Origin: a virus
Virus record (IMG/VR): IMGVR_UViG_3300020473_000080
Span: 1 to 32,864 of that record
Strand: one strand, 5' to 3'
Length of the DNA: 32,864 nucleotides
Part shown: piece by piece, positions 9,401 through 17,075 of the stretch
Layout of the letters: the number at the start of each line of letters is the position of its first letter
How positions within the stretch are numbered: position 1 is the stretch's first letter
Position numbers and translations under genes: made by a program
The notes under the pieces: generated by a model
Databases searched by the model: none
What the model was told of the DNA's origin: nothing
What the model saw: the letters and a program-made list of their open reading frames with translations, nothing else

Positions 9401-12400
9401 CTAAATTATCAATGAAAGCATAGAATCTTGTATTAGGCTTAAGACGCTGAATCTTAAATGCAATGTTTCTAGAACGAATGAATGGAACTACTGTTCTTTC
9501 AATCGTCTTATCTCCCAATGACTGACGGTCAATACGTGGAGTAATTACAGTTCTAATACCAGAACGTGTCTGTGATCTAGTAGTATTTCTTGTAGTTGTA
9601 GTAATTCTTCTAATATAAGGCCAGTGACCTCTTCTCATAGTCCGACTATCAGTTCTACTAGAACTAGAAGTCCAGTTAGTTCTCCAAGAATTCCACTGTG
9701 TTGGAACCATACCTGTGTTTGTGTCTCCACCAAATCTTTGAACCTGTGCAGTAAAGTCACCTTCTAGATTTACAACTTTATCAGGTGCACGACGTGTATC
9801 AACCCAGTCATCAGAAGAAGGATATAGATCCAATCTACCAATATAAGCAAACACGTTGAATGGGTTTACATTCTCAACACGTGAACAATATGGTTGAACA
9901 ATAAATGTTACTTCATCATATGGAAGAGTTAGAGTACCTACCTCGTGAGCTTTAACTCCACTAGATCCACTCTCAGTATATTGTAGTGCTACGTTAGTAG
10001 TATAGTGAGAAGCACGTAACTTACCTTCCGAGAAGTCAACAGCACAAGCAAAGTCTTCGTGATTTGTTGCTGCTGAATCGAAAGAAGTAAAGTCATCTAC
10101 AAGGAAACCATTCTTAAACTTATCAAATCCATCACTATCTTTAACAGATAGAGATGCAGTTTCCATTTCAAGTAAGTTTAATGCAGTATAATATTCTAAA
10201 TTATCAACACGTCTTTCAATTAGACCGATGTCACGCATAGTGAATCGTCTGTTATTCTCTCTTACAATATGTACTCCTTCTGGACCATAACCATAAGGTT
10301 CGTGATATAGAGTTGCAAGTAACATTGCATTATCAATATTTGCAGGGATATCATCTCCCTCACCAGGAATACCTTTAATTATTTTGAATCCTTGCTGATC
10401 AGTTAAGAATAGTTTATCAATTCTACCGACATAATAATCATAGTCACAACGGAAGTCAGACTCTGGCTTAGGAATGTCAATAACAGTAGCGTTATTTGCA
10501 ACACCACCAGATGAGAATCCTCTATCTTTAAAGTCAAGTGATGCACAGTTAACATAGTATGGTGATCCAACAGTACCTGAACCTGATAATACTGGGGTTA
10601 CAGCAGGTCTGAAATCAAGAACATCTCTTAGTTCTCTAGTTTCACCATTAAATTGAATACTTGGGATGTCGGAATAATCGATACCAACATAAGATTGTGA
10701 AGCAAAATAATCACCTGTTGCTTCGTGAGTGAATCTGTTGAATACAATCTTTAATTTACGAAGAGGTGCACTAGCAGAACTGTATCTGATTAGTTTACCA
10801 ATATCATAATAGTGACCTAATTGATTAGGATCAAGGAAGAAGTTTTCAGTAATATTACGTGAACCATTGTTGATTGAACCATCAGCATCATTAACAAGAC
10901 CACTGATTACATTACCAGCAGCATCAAAACCATTAACAGTCTCACCAAGTGTGAACCTATTATCGTTCTCATACACAAAATGACAGACATATGAGACAGA
11001 GTTAAATTCTACAACACGTGCCTTTGCCTTAGATGTTTGTCCCTCAATGATAGTACCATTTTGGAAGATGGTAGCATCTTGCATAGTTAAATGAGGAATA
11101 ACAGCAGCATTATCATCATTAGATTCATATACTGCGTGAATATGATATACGTCAGTAGAACCTAAAGATATCTCTTCATCCTCAATACGTGTACCATATA
11201 ATGAACCATAAGTTAAACCATACCTGATATTGTCAGAAGAATTGGCAGTACGCTCAACCTTCATCACTTCCATCTCAGTAGCATTCTTTAATTTCTTCTC
11301 TGCTTGGTTTTTAGATACTGAAGTAATCAATCTAGCAGTTGTTACACCAGTCAAATTTGTAACTGTTAAAGAAGTTCTAGGTGTACCTGTACTGTTAAAT
11401 GAATGGGTTGTTTCCATATCAATAACTGTACCTGCAGTTGGAGCAAGAGATACTAATTGATAATGATCTTTATCATATGCAAGAAACTGTTCGTCTGCTG
11501 GTAATGAGATCGTAAAGTCATTAGCACCAGTAACAGTTATATCATCAAATGTACGTGCAACGATTGCTGATTCATCAGCGATTGATTTGATAGATGCTTT
11601 AGGCATCTCAATCATAAGGTCAGCAAGTTCTGGATTATAAAGTTGAGGTCTGCGTCTAACTATAAATCCATAGTCAGCATTAGCAATAGGACCAGCATTA
11701 CCACCATAATTAGCACTAGTAGCACTTGTTATTTGGTTGTCAATGTTTGTTGATACTGTACTAATAGGTGTAATTTGAAGTTCATCAACACCATTAACAG
11801 TAAGAATATCACCTGGTCTTATGTCCAATGTGAAGTTTGACTGTGTACCTGTTAGAGTACCACCAGGATTACCATTAACATTAAAGTTAGTACCAGCAAT
11901 AACTGTTTCCTGATCTAACAGTAAATCCATCGCAAAAATAATGGCATTAGTATCAGGATCTTTACCAGTTATACCTTTAGCATCAGTAATCTCATACTTA
12001 TAGTAATCAGTAAGAGTACCAATTTCTACACCATCTCTCTCGATAACTTCACCATCACGGAAGGTACCATAGACTTGGTATACCTTAATTAGATCAACAC
12101 CAGTATAATCTGCTTCTACAAATGCTTTTGCTCTAGAACTACGTCCTCTAATAACGTGTCCTTGTGCAAGAGTTACATTACCACTCATCTTCATAAGAGT
12201 TAGTGGTTGTAAGTCAAACACATACGCCTTAAATACAGTTGCTTGAGCATTAACTGTTGTACCATTATGATACTCAAATGCTGCAACACGACCATATCCA
12301 ACGATATTACCAGATGCAGTTAAGTTATAGTTAGGAGCATCATCTCTAAACTCAATAACCTGATAGTTCTCAGTAATGCTATTACCATTAATAATAGGTG

Positions 12401-13613
12401 AACCCTTAACATTGTTACCTAAGAAGAAGTTACCAAGTTCAAATGGGATAATAGAGTTCTGTAATGCAACAGTGCTCCTTGATTTTTCTAGATCAACATA
12501 GGTAGGAACAAGAGTCTCAGACTCATATCCTCTAACGTATGCTTTACCTGGACCAACTTCAGTTACAAAATATGCTTCAGATGATGCTACACCACCAGGA
12601 GATGTCCTACCAGGTAAATATACACCACCATTGATACCATCATTTCTATGCTCTCTTACACGAACATCAAAATCTCTTACAGTATAATCACCAGACTCGT
12701 CAAATGTTCTTCTAGCAAGTTCCCTTGCCATCTCGTTATATGCAGTTCTCTCAACAAATGTTTCAATCTGTGAATCATTAATTCTTAATAGTTCAATAAA
12801 GTTTTTATCTGTATCATCGTCAATAACTTTCTTAACTAGACTGGTTCTGATTCTAAATCTGTGACCACCAGGAGCAGAGTAGTTAGAAGTACCAGTTGCA
12901 TTATCATTTAGACCAGGATCATCTTCTGGAGTCACAATAGACTCAAAGATTTCTAGACCAACCCTATAAGAAGGACTGTTTGTATACTGATCAAGGATGA
13001 TAGTTTGTTCAACAACGTCAACAAAATATCCACGAATAAAATATACACCTGCAGTAATTGATGCAGTAGAACCTACAGCAGTAGAATTAGTAGGTAACAA
13101 CTGTGAAAATGGAGTTCCGATCTCAATCAAAGAACTACCATAAGTGATTTCAGACTCACAAATCAACTGTTCATTATCAACAAAGGTTGATTCTGTAGAA
13201 TCTGAACCACCAGAAGTCAAATACTTAACATATAATGTAATATAACCACGCTCAGAAGTACTAGCAGGGATGGAGAATAAAATCTTTGCCTTAACACCAG
13301 TAGTCAAACCACTGATAATTGTACCATCTAATTGAGTTCTATATTCTTCAACGTCTGCACCTAAGAATGAACCTTGAAGTATAACTGCTTTAGCGTCTAA
13401 GTCATAACCAATTTGACCTGGGATGACCATAGAGCCATCTTTAAACATATGCGAACCAAACGATTCAACCTGATTCTGCATCAGGGATTGCATAGTAGTA
13501 AGTTCTCTCGCTTGGATAGGATATCCAGGACGGAACAGTACTCTATAAAAGTTATTCGCCTTATCGAAATCGTCGAAATATGGCGATATATTCAGATTGG
13601 TATTCTGTGGCAT
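6399..13613 (-). CDS. Giant virion structural protein, DUF4815-type, 2404 residues
   Basis: The N-terminus (NLNISPYFDDFD, then YRVLFRPGYPIQARELTTMQ and FKDGSMVIPGQIGYD) has the pattern of the DUF4815 family of phage structural proteins common in T4-like cyanophages. Around residues 1310-1420 is a stretch rich in R, T and S ending in RLKPNTRFYAFIDNLDVNFY, and near 1740 the motif QPYAGVLFKSQNASTW, both recurrent in large phage baseplate or tail proteins. Further on are small beta modules (GTFNADDTLTNGTGASG, GTFAVGDAI) like those in gp8 and the 627-residue protein. The gene starts 4 bases after gp8, with no clear Shine-Dalgarno site, so it is probably co-transcribed with gp8 from 15175-15182. 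It sits where T4 has genes 9 to 11, but I cannot align it to those. Likely a baseplate-periphery or tail-fibre-connecting protein. Confidence 0.88.
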   Translation of the reverse strand: MPQNTNLNISPYFDDFDKANNFYRVLFRPGYPIQARELTTMQSLMQNQVESFGSHMFKDGSMVIPGQIGYDLDAKAVILQGSFLGADVEEYRTQLDGTIISGLTTGVKAKILFSIPASTSERGYITLYVKYLTSGGSDSTESTFVDNEQLICESEITYGSSLIEIGTPFSQLLPTNSTAVGSTASITAGVYFIRGYFVDVVEQTIILDQYTNSPSYRVGLEIFESIVTPEDDPGLNDNATGTSNYSAPGGHRFRIRTSLVKKVIDDDTDKNFIELLRINDSQIETFVERTAYNEMARELARRTFDESGDYTVRDFDVRVREHRNDGINGGVYLPGRTSPGGVASSEAYFVTEVGPGKAYVRGYESETLVPTYVDLEKSRSTVALQNSIIPFELGNFFLGNNVKGSPIINGNSITENYQVIEFRDDAPNYNLTASGNIVGYGRVAAFEYHNGTTVNAQATVFKAYVFDLQPLTLMKMSGNVTLAQGHVIRGRSSRAKAFVEADYTGVDLIKVYQVYGTFRDGEVIERDGVEIGTLTDYYKYEITDAKGITGKDPDTNAIIFAMDLLLDQETVIAGTNFNVNGNPGGTLTGTQSNFTLDIRPGDILTVNGVDELQITPISTVSTNIDNQITSATSANYGGNAGPIANADYGFIVRRRPQLYNPELADLMIEMPKASIKSIADESAIVARTFDDITVTGANDFTISLPADEQFLAYDKDHYQLVSLAPTAGTVIDMETTHSFNSTGTPRTSLTVTNLTGVTTARLITSVSKNQAEKKLKNATEMEVMKVERTANSSDNIRYGLTYGSLYGTRIEDEEISLGSTDVYHIHAVYESNDDNAAVIPHLTMQDATIFQNGTIIEGQTSKAKARVVEFNSVSYVCHFVYENDNRFTLGETVNGFDAAGNVISGLVNDADGSINNGSRNITENFFLDPNQLGHYYDIGKLIRYSSASAPLRKLKIVFNRFTHEATGDYFASQSYVGIDYSDIPSIQFNGETRELRDVLDFRPAVTPVLSGSGTVGSPYYVNCASLDFKDRGFSSGGVANNATVIDIPKPESDFRCDYDYYVGRIDKLFLTDQQGFKIIKGIPGEGDDIPANIDNAMLLATLYHEPYGYGPEGVHIVRENNRRFTMRDIGLIERRVDNLEYYTALNLLEMETASLSVKDSDGFDKFKNGFLVDDFTSFDSAATNHEDFACAVDFSEGKLRASHYTTNVALQYTESGSSGVKAHEVGTLTLPYDEVTFIVQPYCSRVENVNPFNVFAYIGRLDLYPSSDDWVDTRRAPDKVVNLEGDFTAQVQRFGGDTNTGMVPTQWNSWRTNWTSSSSRTDSRTMRRGHWPYIRRITTTTRNTTRSQTRSGIRTVITPRIDRQSLGDKTIERTVVPFIRSRNIAFKIQRLKPNTRFYAFIDNLDVNFYTTPRLIEVIKNPVDDNRTNNTPFVTGEKVIGQTSGCRLLLVSPEVGFDDGLSPYDQSELPTSYASTTPLLNIDTQTMSETVAGEYFGNPLETEILVGQTSGARAVVKTKRLIANTNGDMEGIMWIPNPAVSTNPRFATGTRVVRLTTSETDSRIPGQVDSSASNTYVASGVIETKQQTILAVRNADVVRDTVVSDRIVNDNSTSTRDTGWYDPLAQSFLVESKGGAFLTSADLFFNTKDNRIPVSIQVREMANGYPTTKVLAFSDVTLLPSQINLSENGTVLTKFTFPSPIYVRENREYCLVVLSDSNEYKLWISRMGEDDVTNDRTISEQPYAGVLFKSQNASTWTADQYEDLKFNLFKAEFAESTSGTAVFNNAELAIGNGGIAELRSNPIMTLKPQIKIILSDHQANFTIGAEITQTDTSPVPSAIIREVVQGVQGSSNAYIIVDDVNGTFREGVQSGANWIYRLVSSRSLADITLTGVTGTFNADDTLTNGTGASGMVTAWNSGTGVVQIKSVTGTFAVGDAITQDTDGSTTGSGTIASGGVTISGDDINDYPAAPISYFNQATEITVMHANHCMHDSANNVKIEGVQSEVAPTIIDSAYHTNGITASDGVSGTFSLHINDASAFHTTINGAAVGTSNPGYLIIRDPEVGQRHFEIIEYSAISADGKIITLPSGSRGKAGTAALVHSSLSIIECYNLDGIPLVEINKLHTGIGSPTLDSYKVAVTSVSTNGITNGGSNVTATQNVQFEQFYPQLQMNIFPETDVIPRLNAVSATSIKDGNNIDEASFINDGVYLDCIANEDNYLTFPKLVCSKVNEDAKLSGSKSLTMRLLLSTENKNISPIVDTDRCSLITTSNRINHITAADSGAEKNTGDLNDAVYITKVVNLLQPANTLKVMFEAWRHPDTEIHVMYRIQPIGTSLAFDEIGYTYFNGNGLEDKSVQKTEGFLLRDLEYTYSGAEFNVAQVKVIMTSTNQSYVPEIKNLRVMALSDL

Positions 13614-13617
13614 TGTT

Positions 13618-15153
13618 TTAGAACTCTACTACGATCTTAATGTCCTCAATTTGGTCGCCAGCACGGGAGATTGCTCTCCTATTGTCTATGTAGATGACTT
13701 TTCCAGAGTCCTTTTTCACTTCTGGCTTGGCGTAACCAGATGTAAATGACATACCAAGATCATATTCAGTGTTGTTAATAACACGTGTTGCTTCGCCAGG
13801 TACGATTGGGAAGTTAATGTCTGGGTCGGCAGAGGTACCAGATCCAGATCCAACAACAGTATTACCTCCATCAAACACGGTCTTATTACCAGAAATTTCT
13901 GGGAAGATACCATCCACTCTGTTCTGGAAATATTTCAGAACCTTAGTTGTGCTATTCCAAGAAACAACACGTCCTCTAGCAGTCACCTGTTGACCACCAA
14001 TAGTACGTGTTTGTGTAATAATTTCATCAGTATTAAATGAACCTGTGAAATCTGGAGAAAAAATCACAGCATTAGCAGCAGACAAAGTAATAGCGTCTGC
14101 CAATTCTTCGGTACCGTACTTACTTGGATTTAATACTAATCCAATACGACGGTAATCATTATCAGTTGGGAAGTCACCTGATCCTTCATCGTAGGTAAAC
14201 TTCGTGTTAATCATCACTCGGAAACCTCCAAGTTCGATTGCAGGGTTAGATCCGTGACCACCTTTAGGAGGGATGATAACGTCAATAGCACCACCACTAC
14301 CAGTACCTGCACCAATACCATTGATTTCATCAATGATAACTTTACCAAAGGAGTAATTAGATCCTCCAGAGGTTACAGTAGCACTAACAATGCGACCACC
14401 GTCCACCACGACACTAATCCTACCGCCCGTGCCATCTCCCTTGATCGGGATATTTTCGTACGTTCCATTGTTATATCCAGAACCAGATGATTGTATAACC
14501 ACTGTATCTATCTCACCACCAACAGCGTCAGATTGTACAGCAGTATCTTGTAACACAGGCATATAATCGCCTGAGAAGAATTTCAAGACCTGTCCAACGG
14601 GGATAGTAAACATATACTTCCAACGATAACCGTCGGCGGTAGTAATAATAGAAGTACTAGTTCCAGTAGGTTCAACCGTTGAAGGTTTTCCGTTAGGGTC
14701 AGAGGGTGAAGTTCCATTGTATATACATTTGTAAGCTTGATACGATGAGTTGACAACATAGAAGTCAGCATCATATAGCTTAGTAGCACCAGAAGATGCA
14801 GTCTTACTGGATGAATAATCGTGACGATACATATCGTACACATAACCCAAACCACCAGTAGTTTGTTCTGGAGGTATCCAGTCAATACGACGTATGACCT
14901 GAACAGAGTCGTTTGCTAAGACTCTCTTCATAGAGATCATATCATCGTAACTATCTGAGAATTCTTGGAAAGAATCGACAGGAGTTGGAGGGTTATTCTC
15001 ATTATCCCATTCTTGTGGTCTTCCAATAAAAACATACAGACGATCACGATTTGCACCAGCAGCTATATCGCTCTGGTTCTTATCGGGACCTTCTAGCGAT
15101 TTGATGAATTTTTCTGCGGTAAAAATCCTAAATTGATCGGTTAGTAATGCCAT
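13618..15153 (-). CDS. gp8: Baseplate wedge subunit gp8 (T4 gp8 homologue, enlarged)
   Basis: This is a structural subunit of the baseplate wedge. The C-terminus (residues 483-511, SGKVIYIDNRRAI then DQIEDIKIVVEF) matches the pattern at the T4 gp8 end (SGEMIYMENRPPI, DQTEEINILFTF) as I recall that sequence. Other shared features are YVFIGRPQEWD near residues 40-50, PPTPVDS near 55-61, RRIDW near 88-92, YKCIYNGT near 141 and DGYRWKYMFTIP at 174-185, matching DGYVWEYLFEIP. At 511 residues it is clearly longer than T4 gp8 (334). The extra length includes a G-x-G-Y type beta insertion at about 215-300 and a second at about 365-460 with the ARGRVVSWNSTTK pattern, also found in neighbouring proteins. 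The ATG at 15153 is preceded by AAGGAAGG and a TATAAATA late promoter, which fixes the start. Confidence 0.9.
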   Translation of the reverse strand: MALLTDQFRIFTAEKFIKSLEGPDKNQSDIAAGANRDRLYVFIGRPQEWDNENNPPTPVDSFQEFSDSYDDMISMKRVLANDSVQVIRRIDWIPPEQTTGGLGYVYDMYRHDYSSSKTASSGATKLYDADFYVVNSSYQAYKCIYNGTSPSDPNGKPSTVEPTGTSTSIITTADGYRWKYMFTIPVGQVLKFFSGDYMPVLQDTAVQSDAVGGEIDTVVIQSSGSGYNNGTYENIPIKGDGTGGRISVVVDGGRIVSATVTSGGSNYSFGKVIIDEINGIGAGTGSGGAIDVIIPPKGGHGSNPAIELGGFRVMINTKFTYDEGSGDFPTDNDYRRIGLVLNPSKYGTEELADAITLSAANAVIFSPDFTGSFNTDEIITQTRTIGGQQVTARGRVVSWNSTTKVLKYFQNRVDGIFPEISGNKTVFDGGNTVVGSGSGTSADPDINFPIVPGEATRVINNTEYDLGMSFTSGYAKPEVKKDSGKVIYIDNRRAISRAGDQIEDIKIVVEF

Positions 15154-15165
15154 TGGCTGCTTGTG

Positions 15166-15173
15166 CCTTCCTT
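15166..15173 (-). promoter_or_regulatory. Ribosome binding site of gp8
   Basis: AAGGAAGG on the minus strand ends 12 bases before the gp8 ATG at 15153. It lies next to the late promoter: with T4 spacing the transcript would begin near 15169, so only the GAAGG part would be retained in a leader of about 16 bases. Confidence 0.6.
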
Positions 15174-15174
15174 T

Positions 15175-15182
15175 TATTTATA
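15175..15182 (-). promoter_or_regulatory. T4-type late promoter (TATAAATA) for gp8
   Basis: An exact TATAAATA on the minus strand lies in the 35-base gap between the 627-residue gene and gp8. Only three gene boundaries in the window have a gap large enough to hold such a site, and this one matches exactly. It would drive gp8, the DUF4815-type giant gene and the two small genes up to the terminator at 5946-5972. Confidence 0.85.
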
Positions 15183-15188
15183 CTGGGT

Positions 15189-17072
15189 TTAATCAGGCTC
15201 GTTTCGAACTGCTGTAGGATACTCAATTCTTAGAGTAGTTCCTATTGCACCAGTACCAGAACCAGTGATTAATTCATTTGAATTCCATAGGGAATTACCA
15301 TTATTTTCAACTACAGAACCAACAGTAAGTTTCTTGGTCTGACTATCCCAAGCAGTTACTGTTGCTGTAATTCCTGTAATAGATCCTGTTACAGTTTCAC
15401 CTACAGAATAGTATTGAGCAGCACTTTGATCAAGACTACGGAACGTAAATTCAACTGTAGCAACGTGAGCATCACCATCACCTAATGCACCAGCAACTGA
15501 TACTGTAGGAGATAGTGAAGGAACAGAACCATCAGTCATTTGGTCACCAACTGCAAACAAAGTTGTGTTAGTACCACCAAGAGTCTCTTCTATACCATAA
15601 AGTGATATTGCTATACCACCATCTAGATTTATTTCACCTTCATAATCTGTACCTGTATTAATTAGGTCAGGGATACCATCACCTGCACCATCTAATTCAG
15701 CGATATCTTCGAATGCTTTATCAGGTATCTCATTAAATGGATCTGTCAAAGTAACAATGTCGTTTCCAGTTGAATCGACAAGGTTGTGTGGAGCAACACC
15801 AGTTTGAGTTGCAGCTGCAACACCACCAGTAAAGTCAATTACCTGTGATTTAACTTGTGAGCTACCACCATCAATGAATGCTAATTCATCAACTTCAAAT
15901 ACAAGATACAATGAACGAGTTTCTGCAACCCAGTCATAAACACGAGCAACTTTGTTACTTGAACTTTCATTAGTTCTTACAACTCTGTCACCAACGTTAA
16001 AGTTATATCCTGACGTACCATCACTATAATTTGCAAGACTATCTAAGACAACTTTCTGATCATACCTAAAATTAAGTGCACGATCACAACCAGTAAAGGA
16101 TGTTAGTGTCTTACCTGTATAACGAATAACTTCCCTACCAAGTAGGATCTTACCTGAGCCTGGATAGGGAGTAGTTGTCTGTACAAATACAGTCTGATCG
16201 TTCTCTCCAACATCTTGAAGAAGACCTGTTATGTCATATAATGTCGAGTTAAATGACTGTCTATTTCTAGACTCTTTTGTGAGATCAGTATTTCTAGTGA
16301 ATAGAACTTGAGGATCACTGGAATAACCACCACCAGGATTGGTAACAGCAATATTAGTAATAGCACCCAGATCAACTGTTGCTACTGCTTTACCTCCAGA
16401 TCCACCACCTCCATTCAATAAAATTACAGGTGGAGTTTCATAGAACTCACCTTGATTTGATACGTTAATAGATTTAACAATACCAAATTCATCAACCTCA
16501 GTAACACCAGTAGCACCTTGTCCACCGCCACCAGAAATAATAATGTTAACATCACCTATTTCATAACTGGCACCAGCTTGTTCTAATGACAAACCAGTTA
16601 TCAAACCAGTTACAGGACGTAGTTCAGCACCTGATCCACCACCACCTTTTATATCAGCAGTAGTAGCATCAGAGAAGTAATTGTCTCCGTTAGATAAAAC
16701 TTGAATATATTGTAACGAACCAGCTGGAGCAGTTAAATTACCATTAATATCATATTGATCTTCTTCCCATAATATTGCTTTTGCCTTAGCACCGTGTCCA
16801 TCACCAACAGTTTCTATATCAATTCTAAATGGATCATACCCTTCACCAGGATCTAAAACCTTAACAGCAGCGATCTGTCCTCCTGTAGAAATAATAGGCT
16901 CAAGAATAGCCTCCCTAATGGGAGTACCACATCCTGCGATCTTTAGTTGAGGTGGATCAGAGCTGTTATAGCCGTTACCACCATCCACCACATAAACATC
17001 TCGAACGCCAAAAATAGAGTTAAAGAGTGGTTCAATTTTTGCTCCTGATCCTGGGACAGTTCTTGTTGCCAT
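15189..17072 (-). CDS. Virion structural protein with G-x-G-Y beta repeats, 627 residues
   Basis: Residues about 20-260 are roughly six repeats of a beta unit with the pattern V-x-x-G-x-G-Y-x-x-x-P-x-V-x-I, then GGGGSGA, then a short strand, as in GGGGQGATG and GGGGSGGKA; such repeats are common in large cyanophage baseplate proteins. Residues about 283-335 follow the widespread phage motif TPYPGSGKILLGREVIRYTG with FTGCDRALN. The C-terminal part includes YYSVGETVTGSITG and AWDSQTKKL, a beta module also seen in gp8 and in the DUF4815-type protein. The ATG at 17072 follows the previous stop after only one extra in-frame TAA codon, with a poor Shine-Dalgarno site, so translation is probably coupled. 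No T4 homologue is recognised; its place directly upstream of gp8 fits a baseplate component. Confidence 0.85.
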   Translation of the reverse strand: MATRTVPGSGAKIEPLFNSIFGVRDVYVVDGGNGYNSSDPPQLKIAGCGTPIREAILEPIISTGGQIAAVKVLDPGEGYDPFRIDIETVGDGHGAKAKAILWEEDQYDINGNLTAPAGSLQYIQVLSNGDNYFSDATTADIKGGGGSGAELRPVTGLITGLSLEQAGASYEIGDVNIIISGGGGQGATGVTEVDEFGIVKSINVSNQGEFYETPPVILLNGGGGSGGKAVATVDLGAITNIAVTNPGGGYSSDPQVLFTRNTDLTKESRNRQSFNSTLYDITGLLQDVGENDQTVFVQTTTPYPGSGKILLGREVIRYTGKTLTSFTGCDRALNFRYDQKVVLDSLANYSDGTSGYNFNVGDRVVRTNESSSNKVARVYDWVAETRSLYLVFEVDELAFIDGGSSQVKSQVIDFTGGVAAATQTGVAPHNLVDSTGNDIVTLTDPFNEIPDKAFEDIAELDGAGDGIPDLINTGTDYEGEINLDGGIAISLYGIEETLGGTNTTLFAVGDQMTDGSVPSLSPTVSVAGALGDGDAHVATVEFTFRSLDQSAAQYYSVGETVTGSITGITATVTAWDSQTKKLTVGSVVENNGNSLWNSNELITGSGTGAIGTTLRIEYPTAVRNEPD

Positions 17073-17075
17073 TTA

